NCBI GenBank assembly: GCA_900540495.1
Contig: UQGA01000012.1
Location: 1-60,206 of the forward strand
Length of the DNA: 60,206 nucleotides
Origin: an uncultured Eubacteriales bacterium
Lineage (GTDB): Bacteria > Bacillota > Clostridia > Christensenellales > CAG-138
Direction: 5' to 3'
Shown: positions 50,704-58,851 of the stretch, piece after piece
How positions within the stretch are numbered: the stretch's first letter is position 1
Layout of the letters: the number at the start of each line of letters is the position of its first letter
Position numbers and translations under genes: made by a program
Notes under the pieces: model-generated
Told to the model about the DNA's origin: nothing
Databases searched by the model: none
The model's input: the letters and a program-made list of their open reading frames with translations, nothing else

Positions 50704-51558
50704 ATGAAAACGATCGTGATGACCGGCGCCACGTCCGGCATCGGGCTGGAAACGGCGTATCTGCTGGCGGGGCTGGGCTTTCGGATCATCGGCGTCGGCC
50801 ATACGCCGGAGCGATGCGCCTGTGCCGAACGGAAGCTCCGCGATGCGATGCCGGAGGCGTCCGTCTCGTTCTATGCTGCGGATCTGATGCAGCGGCGCGA
50901 GGTGATGCGCCTTGCCGCCCTGCTGCGCGACGATTTGGATCGGACGGGCGACGGCGCCCTGTATGCGCTGATCAACAATGCCGGCTGTGCGCGCGCAAGG
51001 TATATGACGACGGAGGACGGCTTTGAGCAGCAGTTCGCGCTCAACTATCTGTCCGGGTTTCTGCTCACACACGAGCTGCTGCCCCGGTTGTTGCAGGCCG
51101 GCGGTTGCGTCATCATGACCTGCAGCCAGTCGCACAGGGGCGTGCGCGTACACTGGGAGGACGTGATGCTCTGCAACGGCTACAATCCGCTCTTGGCCTA
51201 CAAACAGTCGAAACTGTGCCAACTGTTGTTTGCCAGAGGACTCAACGGGCGTTTTGCATCGTCCGGCCTGCGCGCGTACGCCGTTGACCCGGGACTTGTG
51301 AACACGGAGATCGGCTGCAAGGCTGGCGGCGTGGTGCGCATGGTCTGGCGCCTGCGCCGGCGCGCCGGCGTGTCGCCGTCCGTGCCCGCGCAGATCTTTG
51401 CACGCCTGTGCCGGGCGGGCGCGCCGCCGGACGGGCTGTACCACGATCTCAACGGCGCAAAACGATACAGCGGCCAGGTGACCGACGAAAATGCCGGCCG
51501 GCTGTTCGCGCTGAGCGAGCGGCTTTGCGGCGTGCAGTATGGGGAGGCGTGCGCATGA
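50704..51558 (+). CDS. SDR family NAD(P)-dependent oxidoreductase
   Basis: A 284-residue short-chain dehydrogenase/reductase. The cofactor loop is TGATSGIG at residues 7-14, the NAG motif is INNAGCARARYM, and the active-site Tyr and Lys are in LLAYKQSKLCQLLFARGL (YxxxK), with the Ser in IMTCSQSHRG. It resembles retinol dehydrogenase/WW-oxidoreductase-like SDRs (VDPGLVNTEIG). The substrate is unknown. SD is GGGAGGGCGCCGGC. It follows the membrane gene by 13 bp and overlaps the next SDR gene by ATGA. Confidence 0.92.
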   Translation: MKTIVMTGATSGIGLETAYLLAGLGFRIIGVGHTPERCACAERKLRDAMPEASVSFYAADLMQRREVMRLAALLRDDLDRTGDGALYALINNAGCARARYMTTEDGFEQQFALNYLSGFLLTHELLPRLLQAGGCVIMTCSQSHRGVRVHWEDVMLCNGYNPLLAYKQSKLCQLLFARGLNGRFASSGLRAYAVDPGLVNTEIGCKAGGVVRMVWRLRRRAGVSPSVPAQIFARLCRAGAPPDGLYHDLNGAKRYSGQVTDENAGRLFALSERLCGVQYGEACA

Positions 51559-52361
51559 ATGTGGCGATTACCGGCGCGGCCGGCGGGCTGGGGCGCGCGC
51601 TGGCCGTGGAATGCGCCCGCCGGGGTTACCGCCTGTTCCTGACCGATGTGAATGACGCCGCCCTGCGCTGTATCCAGACGGGGCTGGAACGCCGGTTCGG
51701 AACCGCTGTGACGGCGCAGGCATGCGACCTGACCGACAGCGCGGGCGTGGACGCGATGCTGCGCGCGCTCGATGGCAGCCATATGTGGTTCGACATGCTG
51801 CTCAATGTGGCGGGCATGGACTGCGAGGGTGCCTTTTTGAGACGGGAGCGCGAGGCGCTCGTGCGCGTCGTGACGCTCAACGACGCCGCCACCCTGCGCA
51901 TTACCCATGCCATATTGGAGCGGCGCAGACAGGGCGGGCGCTTTTCACTCGTATTTGTATCGAGCATGGCGTCTCTGTTCCCCATGCCGCTCAAGGCCAC
52001 CTATGCGGCGTCCAAGCGCTTTTTGCTGGACCTGGCCACCGCCCTGCGGCGCGAGCTGAAGGGGCAACGGGTGGATGTGCTGGCGCTGTGCCCCGCGGGC
52101 CTGGCCACCAACGACGAGGCCGTCGCCGCCATCGACGCACAGGGCGTCCTTGGCGATCTGACGACGATTCCGCTGGAGCGCGTGGCGCACAGGACGGTTA
52201 CGCTCGCGCTGCGCGGCCGTGCGCGATATGTCCCGGGCGCGTTGAACCGGGCCGTCTGTGCGATTGGCCGCCTCGTTCCGCGCGACTGGGCGGCTGCGGC
52301 CGTCTACCGCCGATGGCGCGGCGCACAGCAGAAATGGCTGGAAGGGGAAGGGGCGCATTGA
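51555..52361 (+). CDS. SDR family oxidoreductase
   Basis: A 268-residue classical SDR. The cofactor loop is TGAAGGLG at residues 6-13; LLNVAGMDCEGAF corresponds to the NNAG region; the catalytic Ser, Tyr and Lys are in FVSSMASLFPMPLKATYAASKRFLLDLATALRREL. The C-terminal part (VCAIGRLVPRDWAAAAVYRRW) may be a membrane-contacting helix as in lipid-active SDRs. Substrate unknown. It is the last gene of the PadR-led cluster, ending at 52361, and probably works with the preceding SDR. Confidence 0.92.
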   Translation: MNVAITGAAGGLGRALAVECARRGYRLFLTDVNDAALRCIQTGLERRFGTAVTAQACDLTDSAGVDAMLRALDGSHMWFDMLLNVAGMDCEGAFLRREREALVRVVTLNDAATLRITHAILERRRQGGRFSLVFVSSMASLFPMPLKATYAASKRFLLDLATALRRELKGQRVDVLALCPAGLATNDEAVAAIDAQGVLGDLTTIPLERVAHRTVTLALRGRARYVPGALNRAVCAIGRLVPRDWAAAAVYRRWRGAQQKWLEGEGAH

Positions 52362-52396
52362 ACGGCATGCGGCGATTCTGTCAAAAACAGGCAGCG

Positions 52397-52425
52397 AAAA
52401 AGCGGCGGGTTTCTGGCCCGCCGCT
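52397..52425 (-). terminator. Terminator of the glycerol operon
   Basis: On the minus strand a 9-bp stem AGCGGCGGG/CCCGCCGCT (written in plus orientation) with a 7-nt loop is followed by TTTTT. It begins 3 bp after the DUF1667 stop and may also stop the convergent SDR transcript. Confidence 0.8.
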
Positions 52426-52428
52426 ACG

Positions 52429-52785
52429 CTATGCCGGCCTGTGCTGTGTGGCGATGACGTCCGCGTCCGTACCGCATACGCTGCGGATGATCACATCCCC
52501 CATGCGGATCGGCGGTTGCGCCGTATGGGCGGCGATGGCTGCCAGGCAGTCGAAGATCAGCCGCTTGTCGACTGGGCGGCTGGTCTTGACGGCGAGCGGA
52601 ACACGCGATCCGGCCACGGGGCAGAGCGCCGTCACCACGCGCCTGGGATTTGTCAGTTCCTCGCGCGCATAGCGTTCCCCCACGCGGCAGGTGAAGCCCT
52701 CCACGCGCAGCACGCTGTCGCCTTCCATCTCGGCCGTTATCCGGCATCCCATCGGGCAGCCGATGCAGGTCAGCTCTTTTTTCAT
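52429..52785 (-). CDS. DUF1667 family protein
   Basis: A 118-residue protein of the DUF1667 family. It opens with a cysteine cluster CIGCPMGC (Cys7, Cys10, Cys14) and has a further Cys33 in GFTCRVGERYA and Cys55 in ALCPVAG, arranged like a small metal or Fe-S site. The rest includes VKTSRPVDKRLIFDCLAAI and GDVIIRSVCGTDADVIAT. No reaction is assigned; it is regularly encoded with GlpA- and NAD-oxidoreductase-like flavoproteins, as here, and may be an electron-transfer or structural subunit. It overlaps the upstream gene as ATGA. Confidence 0.9.
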   Translation of the reverse strand: MKKELTCIGCPMGCRITAEMEGDSVLRVEGFTCRVGERYAREELTNPRRVVTALCPVAGSRVPLAVKTSRPVDKRLIFDCLAAIAAHTAQPPIRMGDVIIRSVCGTDADVIATQHRPA

Positions 52786-54044
52786 GCTTCCATCACCTCG
52801 ATCTCGATGGACGAAACGTCGTTGCCGAGCGCCGCAAGCGCCGCCCTTGGCAGCGTCAGGGTTGCCATTTCGCCGGGGGCAAGGATGCGCGCGCGTTTTC
52901 CCTGCAGGATGATATCGCCCGCACGGGCGACGATGGAGGCGTTGCGGTAGACGCCGCGCGGACGGAACATCAGTTGCACGTCCGCCTCCGGCGCGCGCGT
53001 GATCTGCTGCGGCACGGCGGCGGTGACGCCGTGGCCCATGCGCACGGTCATCCGCTCGGAGCCGGCTGGCAGCGATCCGGCGGCAAAGCGGGCGGCGTTG
53101 CGGCCGGCAAGGGCCGCTTCCGCGGACACAAAGTCCACAAGGTCGTGCACATGCAGCACGTTCCCGCAGGCGAACACGCCCGGAACGCTTGTTGCCAGCC
53201 GGTCGTCCACGGCTGCTCCGCCGGTATCCGGCGAGAGCGCGACGCCCGCCATCGTGGAGAGCTCGTTTTCCGGGATCAAACCCACCGAAAGCAGCAGCGT
53301 ATCGCAGGCGATGTCGCGCTCGGTACCGCCGATGGGGCGCAGGTCGCCGCCGACGCGCGCGATTGTCACGCCCGAGACCCGCTCGCGCCCGTGGATGTCC
53401 ACGACCGTATGGCTGAGCAACAGTGGGATGTCAAAGTCGTCCAGGCACTGCACGATGTTGCGCTTGAGGCCGGAGGAATAGGGCATCAGCTCGACGCACG
53501 CTTCGACCTTCGCGCCCATGCAGGTCATGCGGCGCGCCATGATGAGGCCGATGTCGCCGCTGCCGAGAATCACCACGCGCTTTCCGGGCAGGAGCCCCTC
53601 CAGATTGACGAGCCGCTGCGCCGTGCCGGCGGTGTAGACGCCCGCGCAGCGCCAACCCGGGATGGCGAGCGCACCCCGCGGCCGTTCCCGGCACCCCATG
53701 GCGAGCACCACGGCGCCGGCATGAACGTGAAACAGCCCCTCGCTGCGCGATACGCAGGTGATCGTCCGGTCCGGCGTGAGGGCGAGCACCGTCGTGCCGC
53801 AGGCGTACGGGAGGCGCGCCGCCGTCACCCGGTCGATATAGCGCTGCGCGTATTCCGGCCCGGTCAGTTCTTCGGAGAACGTGTGCAGACCGAAGCCGTT
53901 GTGGATGCACTGGCGCAGGATACCGCCGAGCGTCTCCTCGCGTTCGAGGATCAGGATATCGTCACAACCCGCCTCCCGCGCGGCGAGCGCCGCGGCAAGC
54001 CCGGCGGGGCCGCCGCCGATGACGGCCAGTGCCACTTCACGCAT
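52782..54044 (-). CDS. FAD/NAD(P)-dependent oxidoreductase (glycerol operon subunit)
   Basis: A 420-residue pyridine nucleotide-disulfide-type flavoprotein. The FAD-binding GGGPAG is at residues 10-15; ILRQCIHNGFGLHTF follows; the NAD-binding Rossmann motif is GKRVVILGSGDIGLIMARR; the FAD-closing motif is VPGVFACGNVLHVHDLVDFVSAEA. It lacks the redox CxxxxC of disulfide reductases. In context it probably passes electrons from the GlpA-like dehydrogenase to NAD+. ATG 54044 follows AAGGAGGGAGCGCC and overlaps the previous gene by 8 nt. Confidence 0.9.
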   Translation of the reverse strand: MREVALAVIGGGPAGLAAALAAREAGCDDILILEREETLGGILRQCIHNGFGLHTFSEELTGPEYAQRYIDRVTAARLPYACGTTVLALTPDRTITCVSRSEGLFHVHAGAVVLAMGCRERPRGALAIPGWRCAGVYTAGTAQRLVNLEGLLPGKRVVILGSGDIGLIMARRMTCMGAKVEACVELMPYSSGLKRNIVQCLDDFDIPLLLSHTVVDIHGRERVSGVTIARVGGDLRPIGGTERDIACDTLLLSVGLIPENELSTMAGVALSPDTGGAAVDDRLATSVPGVFACGNVLHVHDLVDFVSAEAALAGRNAARFAAGSLPAGSERMTVRMGHGVTAAVPQQITRAPEADVQLMFRPRGVYRNASIVARAGDIILQGKRARILAPGEMATLTLPRAALAALGNDVSSIEIEVMEA

Positions 54045-55509
54045 GCGGCGCTCCCTCCTTTTCAACCCCTTCAAACAGTTCGCCCACGAGCAGGCGGGAG
54101 TCCCCGCCGCACTTGGTCACCTCCGTCGGCGGGATGCCCAGCTCTTCGGACAGGATCTCGATCGTGCGTGGCGTGCAGAACCCGGCCTGGCACCGGCCCA
54201 TGCCGGCGCGCGTGCGGCGCTTGACGCCGTCCACGGTGCGCGCGCCCACCGGCCGGCGGATCGCCTCGCGGATCTCCGCTTCCGTGACCATTTCACACCG
54301 GCAGACGATGCGGCCGTAGTCCGGATCGGCAGCGATGAGCCGCGCGCGCGCCGCATCGTCAAGGGCGCGGAATTTGACAATGGCATGGCGGATCGGGTCG
54401 AAGGCGGGATTCGCCGGCAGCGACAACCGATCCGCAATCTCAGCGGCAAGCTCCCTGCCGATGGCAGGCGCGCTGGAAAGCCCGGGCGATTCGATGCCCA
54501 CCGCGTCGAAAAACCGTTCCGCATCCGGCGCCTCCCCCAGCACGAAATCGTCGCGGTCACAGTGCGCGCGCAATCCGGCAAACGTTGTGATCGCGTTGCG
54601 CACGGGCAGATCGTTCCATGTGCGCCGGGCGCGCTCGAGCACGCGCGCTAACCCCTCTGCGGTTGTGCGCGTATCCTCCCGGTCCGGGATGTCGTCCGCC
54701 GTCGGGCCGACGAGCAGGGTCCCGTCCACCGTGGGCGTGACGACGACGCCCTTGCCCATCCGTGTGGGAAGCTGGAATACGGTGGACTGAAAGCAGCCGG
54801 AAAGCGTTTTGTCCAGCAGATAGTATTCGCCGCGCCGCGGGATGATGGAGATGGGGTCGCCCGACACCATGTTGTGCAGCTCGTCCGAGTGGACGCCGGC
54901 GCAGTTGACCACGGCGCGGGAGAAGAACACGCCCGCCCCGCTGTCCACGCGCCAGTTGCCGTCCGACATGCGCCAAACGCCCGTTACGGGTGCGTTGCGC
55001 AGGAAACGGACGCCGTTGGCCGCCGCATTCTCGGCGTAGGCCTGCGTCAGCTCGTAGGGGCAGCAGATGCCGCCCGCCTCCACGAGCAGCGCCTCGCAAG
55101 CCTCCCGGCCGATGTGCGGCTCGCGGCGGTGCAGTTCGTCCCGCGAAAGGATGGACAGCCCGGTCACGCCGTTGGCCCTGCCGCGCGCGAGCAGCGCCTC
55201 GAGCGCGGGACGGTCGCCCGGCGAAAAGGAGATGACAAGCGAGCCGTTTCGGATAAACGGAACCTCGAGCTCGCCGCATACCTCCGGAAACAGCCGGTTG
55301 CCGCGCACGTTGAAGCGCGCCTTGTTCGTGCCGGGCAGCGCGTCGTATCCGCCATGCACGATGGCGGTATTGGCCTTGCTCTGGCCGTTGCAGATATCCG
55401 CGGTTTTTTCCAGCAACAGCACGTCCGCCCGCCGCCGGGACAATTCCCGCGCCACCGCGCATCCGATCACACCGCCGCCGACGATGATCACATCCAGTAC
55501 CGGTTCCAT
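54037..55509 (-). CDS. GlpA-like glycerol-3-phosphate dehydrogenase with [2Fe-2S] domain
   Basis: A 490-residue DAO-family flavoprotein expected to oxidise glycerol 3-phosphate to dihydroxyacetone phosphate. The FAD motif is GGGVIG (11-16), with NGQSKANTAIVHGGYDALPGTNKARFNVRGNRLF typical of the family. A C-terminal BFD-like domain (about 390-450) carries C-x-C-x34-C-x4-C (IVCRCEM ... MGRCQAGFC), a likely [2Fe-2S] site, as in anaerobic GlpA and related enzymes. It follows glpK by 21 bp and precedes an NAD-linked flavoprotein. Confidence 0.9.
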   Translation of the reverse strand: MEPVLDVIIVGGGVIGCAVARELSRRRADVLLLEKTADICNGQSKANTAIVHGGYDALPGTNKARFNVRGNRLFPEVCGELEVPFIRNGSLVISFSPGDRPALEALLARGRANGVTGLSILSRDELHRREPHIGREACEALLVEAGGICCPYELTQAYAENAAANGVRFLRNAPVTGVWRMSDGNWRVDSGAGVFFSRAVVNCAGVHSDELHNMVSGDPISIIPRRGEYYLLDKTLSGCFQSTVFQLPTRMGKGVVVTPTVDGTLLVGPTADDIPDREDTRTTAEGLARVLERARRTWNDLPVRNAITTFAGLRAHCDRDDFVLGEAPDAERFFDAVGIESPGLSSAPAIGRELAAEIADRLSLPANPAFDPIRHAIVKFRALDDAARARLIAADPDYGRIVCRCEMVTEAEIREAIRRPVGARTVDGVKRRTRAGMGRCQAGFCTPRTIEILSEELGIPPTEVTKCGGDSRLLVGELFEGVEKEGAPHA

Positions 55510-55530
55510 GTGTCCTCGCTTTCCGATCCG

Positions 55531-57024
55531 TTATGCGTGCGCCCAGCCGAACGAACAGCGCACGGCCTTGTTCCAGCCGTACAGACGTTCGCTCCGTTCC
55601 GCGTCCCCCATGGCCGGCTCAAACACGCGGGGCGTCCCCATGTTCTGCCTGAGCGCGTTTTGGCCGCTCCAGAACCCAACGGCGAGACCGGCCAGATAGG
55701 CCGCGCCGAGCGCCGTCGTTTCCGCACAGGCGGGGCGCAGCACCGGCGCGCCGATGATATCCGCCTGGAACTGCATCAAAAAGTCGTTCGCACATGCGCC
55801 GCCGTCCACGCGCAGCGCGCACAGGCGGATGTGCGCATCCTCCTCCATGACGCGCAGCACGTCGGCCGTCTGATATGCGAGTGATTCGAGCGTGGCGCGC
55901 ACGATATGGTCGCGCGTAACGCCGCGCGTCAATCCCACGATGCAGCCACGCGCGTACTGATCCCAGTGCGGCGCGCCGAGCCCTACGAATGCGGGCACCA
56001 CAAAACAGCCGGCCGTATCCGGCACACGGCGCGCGCACGTTTCCGACTCGGCGGCCGAACCGATGAGGCCCATCTCGTCGCGCAGCCACTGGATGGCGGC
56101 GCCCGCAATGAAAACGGACCCCTCCAGCGCATACTGCACGCGCCCGTCGATCCCCCAGGCGATTGTCGTCACCAGCCCGTTCGGGGAAGCGGTGGGCGTT
56201 TCTCCCGTGTTCATGAGCAAAAAGCAGCCCGTACCGTAGGTGTTCTTTGCCTCGCCGGGCGCAAAGCAGGTTTGCCCGAACAGCGCCGCCTGCTGGTCGC
56301 CAGCCACGCCGGCGATGGGAATTGGCGCACCGAACCACTGCGGGTCGGTCTCGCCGAACGAGCCGGCAGAGGGGCGGACCTCCGGGAGCATACAGCGCGG
56401 GATGCCCATCTCCCGTAAAAGGTCGTCGTCCCATTGGAGCGAGTGGATGTTGAACAGCATCGTGCGCGAGGCGTTGGAGTAATCGGTCGCATGTACGCGG
56501 CCGCCGGTCAGGCGGTAGACGAGCCAGGTATCGACCGTGCCGAAGAGCAGCTCGCCCCGCTCGGCGCGCGCGCGCGCGCCCGGCACGTTTTCCAGCAGCC
56601 AGCGCAACTTGGTGGCGGAAAAATAGGCGTCGAGCAGCAACCCGGTCTTGGCGCGAATCGGGTCCGACAGGCCGGCCACGCGGAGCGCGTCGCAGTAGGC
56701 GGCGGTGCGGCGGCACTGCCAGACGATGGCGGGGGCGATGGGTTCGCCGGTACGCCTGTCCCAAACGATGGTGGTCTCGCGCTGATTGGTTATGCCGACG
56801 GCGGCGATGTCGGCCGGTGCAGCGCCGATGCGCTCCATGGCTTCGCGCGCCACCGCAAGCTGCGTATCCCAGATCTCCCGCGCATCGTGCTCCACATAGC
56901 CCGGCGCGGGGTAGTACTGCGGAAATTCCCGTTGCGCCACGCTGCACATCCGGCCCTGTCTGTCAAACAGGATGCAGCGGTTGCTCGTCGTTCCCGCGTC
57001 GAGCGCCATCATGTATTTTGCCAA
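55531..57024 (-). CDS. glpK: Glycerol kinase
   Basis: A 497-residue FGGY-family kinase making glycerol 3-phosphate from glycerol and ATP. Landmarks are ALDAGTTSNRCILFD, GITNQRETTIVWDRRTGEPI, TVDTWLVYRLTGG, GVAGDQQAALFGQTCF, GTGCFLLMNTGE, VPAFVGLGAPHWDQYARG and RVDGGACANDFLMQFQADI. The HPr-phosphorylated histidine region of low-GC relatives is not obvious. Start is a TTG at 57024 behind GTGAGGACGC; ATG 57012 is the in-frame alternative. It is the first gene of the operon. Confidence 0.97.
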   Translation of the reverse strand: MAKYMMALDAGTTSNRCILFDRQGRMCSVAQREFPQYYPAPGYVEHDAREIWDTQLAVAREAMERIGAAPADIAAVGITNQRETTIVWDRRTGEPIAPAIVWQCRRTAAYCDALRVAGLSDPIRAKTGLLLDAYFSATKLRWLLENVPGARARAERGELLFGTVDTWLVYRLTGGRVHATDYSNASRTMLFNIHSLQWDDDLLREMGIPRCMLPEVRPSAGSFGETDPQWFGAPIPIAGVAGDQQAALFGQTCFAPGEAKNTYGTGCFLLMNTGETPTASPNGLVTTIAWGIDGRVQYALEGSVFIAGAAIQWLRDEMGLIGSAAESETCARRVPDTAGCFVVPAFVGLGAPHWDQYARGCIVGLTRGVTRDHIVRATLESLAYQTADVLRVMEEDAHIRLCALRVDGGACANDFLMQFQADIIGAPVLRPACAETTALGAAYLAGLAVGFWSGQNALRQNMGTPRVFEPAMGDAERSERLYGWNKAVRCSFGWAHA

Positions 57025-57055
57025 GCGTCCTCACCCCCGGATGGTCTTTAATTCC

Positions 57056-57084
57056 ATTATAATTCCGCCCGTGCGGCGGCGCAA
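57056..57084 (-). promoter_or_regulatory. glpK operon promoter
   Basis: On the minus strand TTGCGC (57079-57084) and TATAAT (57056-57061) are 17 bp apart, about 30 bp before the glpK start. No GlpP antiterminator hairpin was recognised in the short leader. Confidence 0.7.
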
Positions 57085-57096
57085 GAGCCGCGGGGA

Positions 57097-57125
57097 TTGC
57101 AAGAGGGCGCGGCGGGCGGTATACT
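57097..57125 (+). promoter_or_regulatory. Promoter of Nudix hydrolase gene
   Basis: TTGCAA and TATACT are separated by 17 bp, 34 bp before the ATG; divergent from the glpK promoter. Confidence 0.75.
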
Positions 57126-57159
57126 CTAATCAAGAGCAAAGGAAGGGACGCGATCGATC

Positions 57160-57786
57160 ATGGACGAGTTGCGCGACAAGCAAGGGCGTACCGAAGAGGA
57201 ATTTTTGCGGACCTATCGGGCCGATCGATATCCGCGGCCGTCCGTCACGGCGGATATCATGCTGCTTTCGGAGACGGTTGCAGGCGTGGAGGTGCTCCTG
57301 GTCCGCCGCGGCGGTCACCCGTTCCTCGGCTGTTGGGCGCTGCCGGGCGGCTTCGCCGGCCCGCAGGAGAGCGTGGACGAGGCTGCCGCAAGGGAGCTGC
57401 AGGAGGAAACGCATGTATCCGGCTTGCCGCTCTTTCCGCTCATGCTGTGCAGCCGGCCGGGACGCGATCCGCGGGCGTGGACGATTTCGCAGGCGTATCT
57501 GGCGCTTGTCGGACCCGGCAACCTCTCGTCCGTACGGGCGGATGACGATGCGGCCGACGCCCGCTGGTTCTCTCTCACCCGCACGGGCGCGTTGCCGGAT
57601 GTCACGCTGACGCTCGCGGCCGAAGGCGTGGCGCCCCTCGCACCCCGGCTCCATGCCGTGCCGCACGACACGCCGTTTGGACGCACCTGGGCGATCGACG
57701 TGACGGAGCCCGGCGGCATCGCTTTCGACCACGCCGCCATTCTCCTGCGCGGCCTGCTCGCCTACGAGGCGCGAAACCGGGGCTGA
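57160..57786 (+). CDS. Nudix hydrolase
   Basis: A 208-residue Nudix-domain protein. The Nudix box is readable as GGFAGPQESVDEAAARELQEET, with the paired Glu metal ligands in RELQEE. The preceding VEVLLVRRGGHPFLGCWALPGG and the following YLALVGPGNLSSVRADDDAADARWF are typical of ADP-ribose/NADH-type Nudix enzymes (NrtR-like catalytic domain), but no winged-helix domain follows. The C-terminal 60 residues are diverged. Substrate unknown. SD is GGAAGGGACG. Confidence 0.9.
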   Translation: MDELRDKQGRTEEEFLRTYRADRYPRPSVTADIMLLSETVAGVEVLLVRRGGHPFLGCWALPGGFAGPQESVDEAAARELQEETHVSGLPLFPLMLCSRPGRDPRAWTISQAYLALVGPGNLSSVRADDDAADARWFSLTRTGALPDVTLTLAAEGVAPLAPRLHAVPHDTPFGRTWAIDVTEPGGIAFDHAAILLRGLLAYEARNRG

Positions 57787-57884
57787 CGCCGGGATCGATC
57801 CGGAACGATTCCCCTGCAGGCGCTTCCCCGCTTCCGATGCGGGCGCCAGCCTTGCGGATTCCCAATCAGGAAAGGAGGAAGGGC

Positions 57885-58763
57885 ATGTACGAACTGATCC
57901 GGGTAGCCGGAGAGACCTATTATATTCAGAGCCCGGCAAAGATCGGCCTTGTCAGGCTGAACGAGCGGGAGGTCTGCCTGATCGACAGCGGGAACGACAG
58001 AGATGCGGGGCGCAAAATCCGGCAGTTGCTCGACGCAAACGGCTGGAAGCTCACGGCGATCTACCACACGCACTCCAACGCCGACCACATCGGCGGCAGC
58101 CGGTATCTGCAGGGGCAGACGGGTTGCCGCGTATATGCCCCGGACATCGAGTGCGCGTTTGTCCGGCACCCCATTCTGGAGCCCTCTTTTCTGTACGGCG
58201 GTTATCCGTGCAACGATCTCAGACACAAGTTCCTGCTGGCGCAGGAGAGCGACGCGGCGTATCTGACGGCGGACGACCTGCCGGTCGGGTTTGAAATGTT
58301 CGATCTGCCCGGACACTTTTTCAGCATGGTGGGCTTTCGCACGCCGGACGACGTGGTGTTCCTCGCCGATTGCCTGTCCAGCCGCGAGACGCTGGACAAA
58401 TACGGGATTGGCTTTATCTATGATGTCGGCGCCTATGTCCAGACGCTTGAAAGGGTCATGGGCATGAAGGCGCGCTCGTTCGTCCCGTCCCATGCCGAGG
58501 CCACCGCGGATATCGCCGGCCTGGCGCAGTACAACATCGACAAGGTGCGCCAGATCGCCGATCGGATCGTGGCTATCTGCGATGAGCCGCGTTGCTTTGA
58601 GCATATCCTGCAACGGCTGTTTGTCGCCTACGATCTGCGCATGAGCTTTGAACAGTATGCGCTTGTCGGCAGCACCGTTCGATCCTATCTCGCCTGGCTG
58701 AAGGACGAGGGGCGGCTGACGGTCGTGTTCGAGGACAATCTCCTGCTCTGGCGCAGGGCCTGA
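57885..58763 (+). CDS. MBL-fold metallohydrolase with variant metal motif
   Basis: A 292-residue metallo-beta-lactamase-fold protein. Motif II reads HTHSNADHIGG, i.e. His63-x-Asn65-x-Asp67-His68, so the second His of HxHxDH is Asn. Motif III is FDLPGHFFSMVGF, and the metal-bridging Asp is in VVFLADCLSSRE. A C-terminal helical segment (IADRIVAICDEPRCFEHILQRLF...) and winged-like YALVGSTVRSYLAWLKDEGRL are extra to the core. Function unknown; the substitution suggests one-metal or altered chemistry. SD AAAGGAGGAAGGGC is excellent. Confidence 0.9.
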   Translation: MYELIRVAGETYYIQSPAKIGLVRLNEREVCLIDSGNDRDAGRKIRQLLDANGWKLTAIYHTHSNADHIGGSRYLQGQTGCRVYAPDIECAFVRHPILEPSFLYGGYPCNDLRHKFLLAQESDAAYLTADDLPVGFEMFDLPGHFFSMVGFRTPDDVVFLADCLSSRETLDKYGIGFIYDVGAYVQTLERVMGMKARSFVPSHAEATADIAGLAQYNIDKVRQIADRIVAICDEPRCFEHILQRLFVAYDLRMSFEQYALVGSTVRSYLAWLKDEGRLTVVFEDNLLLWRRA

Positions 58764-58851
58764 CGTCCCGCAGTGCCGCCGCGGCCCGCCTGCGCCCGTG
58801 GTGGCAGAGGGCGGCGGCAGGCAGTGCAGCGTGCGGCGTGCGGCGCGCCGC

